DNA of 64,000 nucleotides from Conus ventricosus (Eukaryota > Mollusca > Gastropoda > Neogastropoda > Conidae), in the NCBI GenBank assembly GCA_018398815.1, contig CM031601.1:17836549-17900548 (forward strand), read 5' to 3'. Numbering within the stretch: position 1 is the first letter of the stretch; each line of letters starts with the position of its first letter. Below are positions 48,507 to 60,410 of the stretch, in pieces. A program made the position numbers and the translations under genes. Below the pieces are notes generated by a model that was not told the DNA's origin, did no database searches, and was given only the letters and a program-made list of their open reading frames with translations.

Positions 48507-51500
48507 ATGACGACCACAAGTAAATTCGAGGATGGAAAACTATATAGATGGAAGAAATATTTAGCAGTGACAAACAATTAAGCACTACGTTTAGCGAAGC
48601 AGACATGAACATCATTAACCCTAACAAACGTTCATGAACGCGTCGCACATGCTATCTCTAAAATCCAGAGACTCTTCAATGGGAGGCCGCCCGTAAAGTG
48701 CTATTGGGCCATTCTGAATGATTATATAACGCCCGATGATAGTAACATGGAATCTGGTTTTCACTAAACAAAAGAAGTAATCAGCTAATCACGACTTTAA
48801 CTCTAACTGGGCTGATTACTATGCTGTTACTCAGTTTAAAACCATGCAATGAGGAGGCAAAGTTAAGTGGGTCTGGGCTGTCTGAGGGACAGTCCTTGAA
48901 AACTCATTGAACAACACAGTTCTATCCTAAAGTTGGCAATTCTTACCTTCCTCTCCCAAAAGAGTTAGAGTTAAAACGGCAGTCTAAACATACATAATTC
49001 TGACAGCATGTCTTACATGTGGTGTGTTTTAGCGCATCTTACATCCTGGATAAAAATCAATGCAACTTAGTTTCCAATTAAGAACAATATAAGCAAGAGC
49101 AGAACTTTAAATAACATAACCTTACCAGTAAGTATAGAAAGTATATCTCAGTTTGAAGAGCAAAACAAACCAATCAACTGTAAAACGTTATACACATGGA
49201 CTGTAGTGAAGCTGATCTAGTGCCGTTCTAAGGGTTTCTCCACGCCCCCACTTTAGGCGAACCGCTCAACCAACATGTTTAGACTAGAATCCTGTATGCA
49301 GAAAGTACAAAGATCATAAAATTAATAATCAGAACAATAAGCAGACTTAAGGTATTTACATCAAGATCATGTCAAGCAAGGCATTGTAAGAAGATGTTTG
49401 GTCAGCAATCCAACTATAGAATCAGCTGCCAGTCATAGAACTACTCATAGAAAAAAGTTTTTGTAGACTGTGAAACCAAACTCCTCACGCCTAAACACAG
49501 GGTCTAAAGTTAGTTTTAAGAATTACAACCAAATGCCAGATTAGCCCAAACGTGGTTTATTTCCGACTTTGAATCGCACTTACTCGCATACAATTGCCCA
49601 CAACAGCAAAACAAAAAAAACAACCTATTTAACTCACCCATCAGATCTGTTCTTATGCGTTTATTGTTTTGTTAGGTCAGACATCAACACACAACACCCG
49701 AGATTTACAGAGTACCCCAACGCATGCTAGTAGATTTTTAGAGCAGATGGAAACAACTTCGCCATCAGTTACTCCAACCAACTAAATTTACAGACATTGT
49801 TAATGACTCCTGAAGACCAAGACTCTATGACACAACTACACACTGTTGGATATTTACCTGGGAGAATTATTTAGGCAACACAGTAAGAGACCACAAGATC
49901 ACATTACTGAAATGTAACGAGGGGACGCGCACAAACAAAATGAAAGATCTTCAGCTTAAGGTTTGACCCTAAATACATGGAAACACGCCTATCTTCTTTC
50001 ATAACTTACGAGGCTACGATTCTCATTTCAATCATGCAAGCATGTGTGACTTCTGAATATAAGAGGTGACCTGCATTTGCACATTCATCAGTAAAGTACA
50101 ATGACTTTTACTCTCGATGATTATCCTTTATGACTCAGCCTACCAACATCCGATGGCTATATTTAAGATAATTTAGCGGGATCTCTACAAGACTTTCCAA
50201 TCACTAAACAATACTTTGACCCATCTTTAGTCGTAAAGAGTCTATCCTTATGAATACATGAACTCGTGGAAAAGGGTATTGATGATGACTCGCTTCCTCC
50301 TCCGCCTAAAGCGCTTATCATTTCTAGACTTGAGAATCAAAGACATAACTTGATCGAAAATGAATACGCCAGAAAGCCATGACAGAATTACAACAGTGAA
50401 ACGATGGGATAAACATGATCAATTACTTATGGCTGACGAGTGTTTATCTTGGCAGAACGTTCTTCAGCATTACAATCAACAATGCAAGAAACATTACAAC
50501 TTAGACTCGTCACATTACAAGCTCTGCCCGAGGGATATCTTGGGACGCCTTCATAAAGCCACAAAACATTCAGATTGACGTTAATAATCTGATCTACCCA
50601 CACCTCCAGATGATTGAAGATGGGCAGCAGTGGGAGGTATAGCAAGGGCCTCACATCCTTACTGTAAAGCCAATAACAAGTATTTAGACGATTAGACCCA
50701 ACCTAAACCGTGTAACAATCTAATGTACTTGACGACAAACAATCATTAAGTAGCAGTAGTGATATAGGGCCATGATTCAACACCTGCTCCCACTGAGAAA
50801 CTTAAATGATAAAAAGGACCTCATGATATCAATACTGTGTTTAGGCATGTAGTCACAGCTTACGGTCCTGATAATCCATCAGGACTAATCTTGAAGTATA
50901 CTAGAAATAGCCTAAAGATTACATGATCTCCACAACGAATACCCCCTAGCCGCAAAAGAATAAAGATGAGACCTATTGACCGCCTAAACTTGTTTCCCAA
51001 TCCTTAGGCACAAAACTAACATATAATTGTCCATTTCCAGGCAGTTACGTATTTCCTTAAGACACGGTATGAAACGACAGCTGTTCACAGAAAAATTATC
51101 TGTGGATCAAGAGCCCATAATGAGGCCGATACATCAAGAAGAATAACAGATCTTAGAACCCAAGCAACTGATGCCATCAGAAAAAAGACATACTATAAAA
51201 CTAAGAACAACAGCATGTTTTTGGCAAAACCAGGAGAACGTACACAATCGTGTAAAGAAGTTAAATTAGTTACAAAATGAACACCAAGCAATAAGCTTGC
51301 TCTAAACCAACTATAAGACATTAGAAGATTTAAACGAACAGCCTGGTTGGGCATTATGATGAAGAAAAAGGATAGTTAAGTTGGACCAAGCCGGTGATGT
51401 ATGTGGCTTTAACGATTAGAGTTGTCAAAGTTAATAATGTATAGAAATTTCTGTATGACTACTTTAAACCGCGAACCCAGAAGTCAGAAGTCTCTTTACA

Positions 51501-52030
51501 CCGACACTGACTCTTTTTATTCTAGACGACCCCACCAGAAGACTTTTGACAAAGACTTAAAACGAAGTACAATTGAAAAAAAAAGGGGAAGTTTTTTGAT
51601 GGTTAGAGTACGACACAATGACTATCCTAAAGGTAGTCCTTTACAATCAACAGTAAACAAGAAAGTAATTGGAAAAGATGAAGGATTGAACTCAATGGGG
51701 ACAGTTATCAAAGAATAATTAGGTTTTTAGCGACAAAGATGTACAGCGATGCCAGCCAGACTTCTGTAAATGAAGAAGCTAAGGGCATAATAAAGACGTT
51801 TTCAAGAAAAAAAATATAACTCACGACAACTAACAAGCAAGCTCTCTTTGAAAACAAATATTTAATTCACACAAATTTTTTAATCTGTGCTCTACTCTTC
51901 ATCAAGTAAACCACAACCAGCAGTTAACAAGAAATCACTAGTCTCCACACTAACAAGAGAACTTACGTCAAGTCTGATTTATTACATATGTCCCCTGAGA
52001 AGGTCATTGGATAACTTTAAAGATTAAACT
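48507..52030 (+). pseudogene. Family B DNA polymerase of the Polinton (protein-primed type), many stops
   Basis: This gene would copy the element by protein-primed synthesis. The start at 48507 (TTTAAAAATGACG) fits the shared start context. In order: the N-terminal Polinton region with LPLPKE- and EEQNKPI-type blocks (~48.9-49.2 kb); NVLQHYNQQCKKHYNLD (~50460-50510); GGIARASHPYCKANNKY ending at 50683, just before palm motif A; the motif B region around NNSMF (51206-51220); ELSKLIMYR; and palm motif C YTDTDS at 51497-51514 with both aspartates present. STVNKKVIGK and C-terminal blocks follow. Stops and frame changes occur roughly every 100 bp. The motif A segment (~50725-50745) reads LMYLTTNN, so its aspartate appears lost. 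Length (~3.5 kb) matches the family. Confidence 0.9.
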
Positions 52031-52597
52031 TGAACTGACTTGCTTGTACTTAACTTAAGATCAAACAAGAACTATTAAGAACCTAACTATACTGTGGGTA
52101 TTTATTTGTGTGCTCTAACTAGTACTTCTATAACTTATAAATTACATGTAATTTACTGCACCTTAACTTAAAAAGTACTTTCTATAACTAACTAACTTGT
52201 ACTATACTAGTTCTTAACTGTACTTTATTTAGTTCATTTAAAAAACTATTCCATAGAAAAATGGATCTACAGCAAGTTGCACTTTTTTGCAGAAGCTGTT
52301 GAGGATAGGGGTAGGGGGGGCTTGCGGGCTTTGTTCTAGTATGGTGTTATGTATTTGTATCTAAAAAAACCACCCCCAGCAACAACAGCCAGCTCCACTA
52401 CATAAAGATACATCTTATCGTTGATTGTGATTGTGATTGTGTTGTTAATTGTGTTGTTTGGTTGCTGGCGATGCTGTATACTATCTAACAATTTTTGTTT
52501 TGCTGATTGGTTTGATTTCTCAGTCTGTTCCATTCAGCTAGATATTAACGGCCTCAGCCTCAACAACGTCAGGATTTTTAAGGCTTAGTAACACAAC
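52031..52597. other. Polinton interval with weak minus-strand ORF
   Basis: AT-rich, with CTTAACTTGTACT-like phrases repeated at 52040-52220. A 65-codon minus frame (52336-52533), rich in Gln/Asn/Thr, has no recognisable family. An isolated ATG in CATAGAAAAATGG lies at 52261 (plus). Confidence 0.4.
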
Positions 52598-52876
52598 TCA
52601 CATTGTGGCACCATTCTGCTCGCTGTGGCAATTTACTTGTTTCTTGTGGACTTCCTGCGACGTCTCTTCTCCTGGTCGCTCATATTTTTTTATTGCGATT
52701 AAATTTAATATGATCAAAATTAATATGATTAAAAGAGTAATTAATCCCATGAAGAATGGACATAACATAGTCCCAAATCTGTAATACATGTCCAAGCAAG
52801 AGTTTAAGGACTTGTTTAAAACCGGATCTTGTGATAAGTCTATTTTAAATCTTCTTCAGGAATCAACCGGCGCCAT
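52598..52876 (-). pseudogene. Small single-pass membrane protein, frameshifted
   Basis: Minus-strand start at 52876 (AGTAAGATGGCG) reads a short acidic N-terminus. After a frame change it continues with DMYYRFGTMLCPFFMGL, a strongly hydrophobic stretch (about 20 residues of Leu/Ile, 52690-52760) and a polar tail ending at 52598. One transmembrane helix is evident. No family is recognised. It is encoded opposite to the polymerase and integrase. Confidence 0.45.
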
Positions 52877-53535
52877 CTTACTTACTAACTAGCATATAGC
52901 TAATTATTGACTGACCTAACCCGATCTAACCATTTTTGACCCTAAGCTGTGCTTTCGAACATTAGCGATACATCTCAACGTCCTGATGTAGACAATTTGT
53001 TGGATCGTGTTCAAACACTTAGTTCAGTGCCCTAAAAACTGTCCTAGTTTTTTCCACATCGCAGCATAGAGTATAAACATTCTTTATGGCAGTGGTCTAC
53101 GGAGTAGTCTGCTTGCCCTCACACTTTAATAGTTCGTCACAATCCATTTTTAAAAACATTAAAAATAAAATAATACTTTTTAAAAAACCCTGCGTTTAAA
53201 AGTAGTTTAATATGCAGTGCCTAACGTCTGTGTTATCAGTTTATTCAACCCTTGCAAAATGCTTGTTAGGGATAAAACCAGACCAAACATGGGAAAGATA
53301 GAATATTCGCCAAAACTAGTTGCAACATTATTTTTTAGCTTTAAACAACAAAAGAATATCTAAAAAAAAAGCACATAGACAGAGCCTATCGTAATATGAA
53401 TATTTTGAATTATTTTATTAAGTTAATAAAAAGCTGTAGTATGAAAAAAAAAAATTATTTAATACGAAATACCACTCTGCGTAATTAGCGGCATAGTAAA
53501 GGCTATAGCGTGTAATGCAAAAAACAGGTATTAAA
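52877..53535. other. Polinton AT-rich non-coding interval
   Basis: No open frame of note. It is AT-rich with A-runs. It may hold promoters for the divergent minus gene (52876) and the plus genes from 53536. Confidence 0.4.
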
Positions 53536-53616
53536 ATGAAGCCGGCTGATCTAGGAAGGTTAGACATTGAGGATGTTGTTAAGGTAATAGTTGTAATTAC
53601 TGCAGGGATTGCCTAA
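53536..53616 (+). CDS. Tiny hydrophobic ORF, 26 codons
   Basis: The ATG at 53536 lies in GGTATTAAAATG. The frame reads MKPADLGRLDIEDVVKVIV followed by a hydrophobic end and stops at 53614-53616. It may be the 5' part of a small membrane protein truncated by a stop. It sits just upstream of the next gene. Confidence 0.3.
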   Translation: MKPADLGRLDIEDVVKVIVVITAGIA

Positions 53617-53701
53617 AAAGACTTTCTTGTTACATAGGGGATTATCCCAGAAAATATTAGTTATAGAAAGATTAATTCATAAGAAAATAATTTATAAAAA
53701 G

Positions 53702-54102
53702 ATGGCGGGAGTAGTTATGATGGTGGGAGGAGCTATTGTTAATGCCTTGGGCCTTCTTGGAAGCAATTATATGTTTAGTAAATTGCGGTCCGATGAAGAG
53801 AGAGAACGTCATAATAAGGCAATAGAAGATTTAGCCAAGGCAAGAGACTTACGAGAAAAGACGAATTGCTCACTTAGACTTTATTAATAAAAAGTTAAGG
53901 AACAGGGTCATGCGAGCACACATTTACAGACGTTGATGAGGCAATGAATGAGTATTACTTAGTGACAGGAAAGAAGTTTCTTACATCACCGCCTCCAGAA
54001 CTGTCTGACTTTTTATGACCATCAGAAGAACAGAAAATAGCAGAAATTGGTTTTATTGTGGGTGCTATGGGAGCAATCTATATTCTTGCACAAACAATCT
54101 AA
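53702..54102 (+). pseudogene. Conserved Polinton-associated two-helix protein, frameshifted
   Basis: The start ATG at 53702 (ATAAAAAGATGGCGGG) gives MAGVVMMVGGAIVNALGLLG, a hydrophobic N-terminus. A charged, predicted coiled-coil segment follows (SDEERERHNKAIEDLAKARD). After a frameshift near 53875, the next frame has FTDVDEAMNEYYLVTGKKF and a C-terminal hydrophobic helix, stopping at 54100-54102. I recognise this layout from Polintons of invertebrates, where it is conserved but of unknown function. A TGA also interrupts the second half. It lies directly upstream of the integrase. Confidence 0.65.
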
Positions 54103-54129
54103 AAAATAATTAAATACAATTAAAATACA

Positions 54130-55115
54130 GCCCTTCTTTGGACAATACGAAGTACAAAATAATATTATTTCCTAAAGGGTATTGGAAAGGAAAGACTGCT
54201 ATTGAAAAACTGATTTAAAGCTGCTAGAGTGTCTGAATCAGATGCGAAAGACTGGCTTTCAAACAGGAAATTTTGGGCAAATATATGCCTCCCCCCAAAA
54301 GAATAATAAGGCCTAGATTTGTTACTTCAGTTCCAAATGACACCCCAGATGGACTTGCTGTATCTTCCACATGATAAAGTTAGAAGAAAAAAGTTTAATT
54401 TATGCCTGACGGTTGTTGACATGGCTTCAAGTTTCAAAGACGCTGAATTTAACAGATAAAAGCTCAACTGCTGTGGCTGGGGCTTTACAACAAATATCAT
54501 GCGAGGCCCATTAAAGTATCCTAGGATGATCCAGGTTGATGATGGGAAAGAGTTTAAAGGTTCTGTAAACCAGCTGTTTTTAAAGCATCATGTTACAGTT
54601 AAGAGAGGTATCCCAGGCAACCATCGATCAAAAGCCCTTTGTAGAAAACTTTAATAAGAATCTAGCTGAACGCCTGTTTACCTATCAATATCACAGAGAA
54701 ATTATGGACGAACGCGTAACACAAAAATGGGTTAGGTTTGCCTGCAGTCTTACGCGCCATGAACAATGAAGAATTTAAAGCAACAGGGTTGAAGCCAGTG
54801 AATGCAATCAAATTTAAAAAAAAATAGCATTATGAAGACATCCAAGGTAATCAAAAACTCTTACCGTTTGGGCTAAAAGTAAAATACTTGTATGCTCCTG
54901 GAGAGGCTGAGGGCGAGGGTTGAATTAGGGCTACAGATCCTATTTGGAGCGTAGATGATGTATATGAAGTTGAAAGAATTATGAAAACAGACCCCCAGTG
55001 TATTTTTAAGAGAGACTCTCTCTTCTAGCGGTGCTACTACGTCTAAAAAGCCTGCCCTAAAAGATCATTTGTTCGCGAAGAGCTGCAAGCTGTCCCGTCA
55101 AACACAGTGAGTTAA
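54130..55115 (+). pseudogene. Polinton retroviral-type integrase with C-terminal chromo-like region, frameshifted
   Basis: The enzyme would insert the element. It opens near 54163 with YYFPKGYWKGKTAIEKL, the usual Polinton integrase N-terminus. All three catalytic acids of the DDE fold are readable: Asp in TVVDMAS (54418-54420), Asp in QVDDGKEF (54538-54540) and Glu in FVENFNK (54644-54646). The C-terminal part has TDPIWSVDDVYEVERI and ends in KRSFVREELQAVP, the Polinton-typical ending, stopping at 55113-55115, 45 bp before the right terminal repeat. At least four indels or stops interrupt it. Residue spacing otherwise matches the family. Confidence 0.92.
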
Positions 55116-55160
55116 AAAAAGTATTTATTTTCTGTTAAAACATTAGATGTTTATACCCTT

Positions 55161-55396
55161 GGAGAGAATGTAAATTTTCTTCGTTCACGATAACCAAATC
55201 TTATCTTGCACGTAAGCCCCATTTTTAATGTACTGATTGCGTCGATTTTTAGAGGTTTTTGTGTGTTTAATTTTTTTGTGAAACGGTGTTGATTTGGCCA
55301 AAACTGACATTTAGAAGGACGTGATTAGTATGTGAAAAGGGGGTTTTTTGTGCAAAATAAGATATGGTGGTCTTGAACGAATATTTTACATTCTCT
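55161..55396 (-). repeat. Right terminal inverted repeat of the Polinton
   Basis: Reverse complement of 39568-39802 with few differences. It has the same nested inverted arms: the inner arm begins at 55163 and the outer arm ends at 55396. Confidence 0.92.
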
Positions 55397-55401
55397 AAAA
55401 T
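55397..55401. other. Right 5-bp flanking duplication
   Basis: AAAAT immediately follows the right terminus and matches 39563-39567. Confidence 0.65.
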
Positions 55402-55439
55402 GTACAACTTGTTGTTTTGTCTTTCTTTGCTGTGCACGT

Positions 55440-56050
<611 letters not shown>

Positions 56051-56052
56051 AG

Positions 56053-56217
56053 TGATGGAGCTAGCTAGCAAAGAACCTTTACCGCAGCCTGTTTCTCAGA
56101 ATTACAAGTATACTGCCTAAGAAGTCATCCATTCTTTCACATGCATTCCCAGGTAAAGGTAGACGTGCATGGAGAACAGAACATTCTCTTCCTATCTTGA
56201 TCAGCTTCTATGCTGTC
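56053..56217 (+). repeat. ~165-bp dispersed repeat, right copy
   Basis: Near-identical to 37861-38030 in the same orientation and likewise preceded by (GT)n. Differences are a few substitutions and a 3-nt insertion near the end. Confidence 0.9.
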
Positions 56218-57007
56218 CCGTGACGGACCAAGGTGTTCCATAATTGTTCATGGTATTATGCACAAGAAATAAAGTATCGTGGTAGCTTTACCACGTCGTG
56301 TTGATTTCAGTCTGTATCTACATCAGACTCACTTCTAACACCTGGCTTCACCCGCCTCTTAAATCTATTCCTTACTCTAGCACATTTTTTGTTGTCTAAT
56401 TCATTATTTAGCCTACATTTTATTTCTAAAGTTATAATTTTGCATTTATATTTGCAATTGAATGATGCTGGAGGCTTCTTCTTGGATTAAAAGAAATTTC
56501 TGTCCCAACAAATTTCCAAATTACATCACACAGAGCTACCTTCAAATCAGATTACACCTGGGTCATCACGGATATTCTTTTCCAGATTTAAAATCATCAT
56601 GTTAAAAAAATCACGATCAGAACATCTCACAACAGAAAACAAAGTCACAGAGTTACACGCCGACATGTTTATGGTTTACTTTTCTTGATCAAGTCTTTAA
56701 ACTGCAGTAAAATATTGTCAGTGAATTCTTACATTTTCTTGAAATGACTCACGACACACAGACGGTTCTTCCAAAGATGGATAGAGAGACGAATGCAAAG
56801 ATAGATGGATACATAGCTAGCCACAGGATATTTAGAAAGGTTATTGACTAGAGAAGTGGAGACAGGTGCTTCGATAGATAAAGGTAAAAACAGCAGCATT
56901 GAAGGAATAAACATCTTACCATTCCTGGAAACCTGACTTTCTTGATAAAAATTTGATCTTCTCCTTTAGTCGTTTTTCTGCAAAGTCAAATTCACTTGTG
57001 AACACAT
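56218..57007. other. No recognisable gene
   Basis: AT-rich sequence. Open frames are under 65 codons and show no family signature. Confidence 0.5.
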
Positions 57008-57283
<276 letters not shown>

Positions 57284-57960
57284 TGCACAGGCGCCTGTTT
57301 GCATATAGCATGGAAACTTAACTGAATAGACTACCAGGTAAAACAAGTGGGTATAAAAAAAAACCCAATAACCTGATGGTGACCTAAAGCTGCTGTCAGT
57401 CCGAACTTAAGTCTGCGTTTTGTCTGTCAAATGGTACAATACGTTTGGTTCACATCGCGCAGTACTTTTTTAAATACGATTTTAAGTCTATGAAATGTTT
57501 ATGAATATTATACATTAAATAACTCAACTGCTCCGAATGAAAGCTCTCCTTCGGTCGATAAATTTCTATATCATGAAAATAAAACATTTCATTCCCCGCA
57601 AATTATCAATGTCATCACTAATGATATTCATTACTAAAACGTGTAGACAAAAATATATCCAAAACATGTTGTTTTTCACATCTTGATTCCGATAATCAGG
57701 GTCTATTCCTACTATATGCTTGGTATTGGTAGATAATTATAAATCTTTCCACTTATGTGTGGGTGTTCGAATTAACCCTCATTGTTTGAATACTTAAACA
57801 TACCTATAAATCCAGTATATTCATTCATCTCTCTCTCCCCCTTTCCTTCTTTCTTCCTTTTTTTAAAAAAATTCATGGCTGTTCTACCAATTCTGCCCTG
57901 CTTCCTGTTGCAAAGTGGGAGTACATTATCTGACGTTCTTTCAACACATGGTCACGGGTC
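57284..57960. other. No recognisable gene
   Basis: AT-rich sequence with no coding family. A CT/T-rich patch lies at 57828-57865. Confidence 0.5.
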
Positions 57961-58330
57961 ACTCTTAGCTGCATCTACAGATATGAATGTTGGACAGAAA
58001 TAATGATTTCAAAATGGCATGTGGTTGTTAGCTGCATCTACAGATGTGAATGTTGGACAGAAGTAATGATTTCAAAATGGCATATGACTGTTAGCTGCAT
58101 CTACAGATGTGAATGTTCGATAGAAGTAATGATTTCAAAATGGCATGTGGTTGTTAGCTGCATCTACAGATGTGAATGTTGGACAGAAATAACGATTTCA
58201 AAATGGCATGTGACGGTTAGCTGCATCTACAGATGCGAATGTTCGATAGAAGTAATGATAACAAAATGGCATGTGACTGTCAGCTGCATCTACAGATGTG
58301 AATGTTGGACAGAAGTAATGATTTCAAATT
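57961..58330 (+). repeat. 63-bp tandem repeat, about 6 copies, open in one frame
   Basis: The unit TTAGCTGCATCTACAGATGT, GAATGTTGGACAGAAGTAAT and GATTTCAAAATGGCATGTG repeats with a 63-bp step. A plus frame at 58003-58332 stays open for five 21-residue repeats (ISKWH, then SCIYRCEC, then WTEV or SIEV). The WTE and SIE variants partly alternate, suggesting a 126-bp higher-order step. Protein expression is not supported by anything else. Confidence 0.85.
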
Positions 58331-60310
58331 AACAAATGTTCCTCCACATCGTACCTAGCCATCCATTAAGCCAGGGTTTGCATTAAAAAAACAAACACAT
58401 TGGCTCCTTTAACATGTTCCACGGAGATGCTTTTTCCATAGTTCTTCGTGAACGATACATCCAATATTTTCAGTCCTCGTTCATTCCCTGTGGCCCTCCA
58501 CTCCTGGTGTGCCTGAGATCTAAGCACTTCCCAATCCATCCCTGTGCATCACATCAAGTAACTGTAAAGACGAAAGCTCTCACTGTTTCGTCATGCCAAG
58601 ACAAAAATTACTGCCTGAGTCATGTTTTCCATCATCTCCTGATCGTGATGCCTAGCTAGCTTAAGTGGATAGCGCTGTGCTCCTATGGGAAAAAATGGTG
58701 GTGTATTGCGCTGGGAAAAAATGATATAATGCTGAACAATTAAGTAGTGAGGGGGAAAATGATAAGGAGAAATGGCCGGTCTCTGAGACTCTTATGCAGG
58801 AGTTGGGACTTAATAATAAAGAAAAGTCTTTAGCAGACAATCCTGTGCCACTGACACAAAATGAGCCATCTCTCTGAGACCTGTTTCACCTTGTTCAGTC
58901 TCTCTCTCAGAGAATGGATTACTTTGGAGTATTAATATGTCACCTAGACGAGGAAAATAAAAGGGCTGTCTGACTTAATCGCTGATCACCAGAAACGTGA
59001 AGGAGAGAAAAAGAGAATGGAAGATGACAAAGACACTGGCAATGACAGTGCCCCTACAGACAGAGGGTATGATCTGCAAAAAGAATTACTTTGTCCTAAA
59101 TTGGATCAGTGTTAAGATGATGATGACATTTTTGCAGAGATTGTATCAACTTTCAACGACAGGAAGAAAATGGACGAGATGTCTTGCAAAAAAAAAAAGG
59201 AAAGAAAACGTGCCACGATTATTGCAATCACAATTTGGATCAAAGCTATAGAAAACGAACGAACAATGTCAGGGAGAAACTAAGTACCCACACCGGGACA
59301 CTATTAAATCTGTTTCTAAAACGAAGAACAAAGTGTTTGCAGCCCCAAACCAATCTGCAGAAAAAAGCAAACGTAAACATGGCAAACACACGCACAAAAC
59401 TCATCCATGGCAGTGGTTTCTTTAACGTTGTCTCTGACTAGCTGTTAGAGTTTAGGGATACCATCGTCTTTCCAGGACAGGATTCAATAAAACTACGTGG
59501 TACTCTGTGTATTGCTGGGGTCTCTGTTGTGCTTGCCCTCACAGGTTATGCAAGCCTTGGCTTATGAAACAAACGAAGGGACATGCACCGACATTACTTC
59601 TCTGTGAACTCGCTACCACTCGTGCTCTCTGCATTGTCATGACCCCAAAACTGCTGTGGAAAATGAAGTTTCACACGTCAGTAGGGAAAGCTCTAAAACC
59701 CCAGAAACATGGACAAGATATACGAGGTCAACCACAAATATTGCACTTAGGCCACCGGCACCAAGGCAGTACCAGTCTTTCTTCTTTTGCATTTTTCCTT
59801 TAGAAAGAAAGCTATGGAAGCAAGGAGTACATACCCAGAGGCCGAAAATCCTCTTAGAAGGAAGGCCAAGAGAAACAGAATTCCCACCAGTAACACTGTC
59901 CAACAACAAACCACCCTCCCTTTTGGAAGTCACTGACTTTGAGCTTTGCTTGTTCTTTGTGAGATTGTACCTTGAAACAAAGAATGAACAGTTTAAGGTG
60001 GGGAGTATTAAATCAAAACTGAAAAGAAAAGAGTTATATCTGACCTAGATATGCTTGAAATCATATGAGGAATCAAAATTATATCTAAACGTCCAGAGAA
60101 TATGATAGGGTATGTACAAAGAATATTCTCAGACATGAGAAAAAATGCTATGGCGCAGAGCTTAAAAGACTGTCAAGCAAATGAAATAGAAGAAAACTAC
60201 TTCCAAGCAGTACAGGCTCTCTCTTCCATACTGAAAAGACAAAAGAAACATCGATCGTTCAAAATGACCGTGGATTATAAATGGACGACGGAACTATGTA
60301 GGTTAATGCT
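58331..60310 (+). other. Unrecognised sequence with short overlapping plus-strand frames
   Basis: Plus-strand frames of 81-130 codons lie at 58414, 58997, 59184, 59507, 59656 and 60102 in different phases. Together they look like a decayed coding region rich in Lys and Glu (for example SLIADHQK, DDDIFAEIVSTFNDRKK). I recognise no domain. It could be a dead retroelement Gag/ORF1 or a host pseudogene. Confidence 0.35.
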
Positions 60311-60410
60311 NNNNNNNNNNNNNNNNNNNNNNNNNNNNNNNNNNNNNNNNNNNNNNNNNNNNNNNNNNNNNNNNNNNNNNNNNNNNNNNNNNNNNNNNNN
60401 NNNNNNNNNN
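60311..60410. other. Assembly gap (100 N)
   Basis: Exactly 100 N, the usual placeholder for a gap of unknown length. Sequence across it should not be assumed contiguous. Confidence 0.98.

Larger units (their letters stand above)
39568..55396. mobile_element. Maverick/Polinton (virus-like DNA transposon), ~15.8 kb, decayed or poorly assembled
   Basis: The ends are ~235-bp terminal inverted repeats flanked by AAAAT. Inside are a family B DNA polymerase (48.5-52.0 kb, plus), a retroviral-type integrase (54.1-55.1 kb, plus), a putative structural gene at the left end (minus), and small membrane or coiled-coil proteins. DNA polymerase plus integrase between long inverted repeats at this size defines a Polinton. 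Such elements are thought to replicate through protein-primed synthesis and often encode capsid genes, so they may be integrated viruses. Every gene here carries stops or frameshifts. Part of that damage (40.65-46.05 kb) looks like sequencing error. Confidence 0.93.

Noticed and set aside
57961..58330. CRISPR-like or zinc-finger-like repeat
   Set aside because: Repeats are contiguous with no spacers. The Cys spacing lacks paired His and does not fit a zinc finger.
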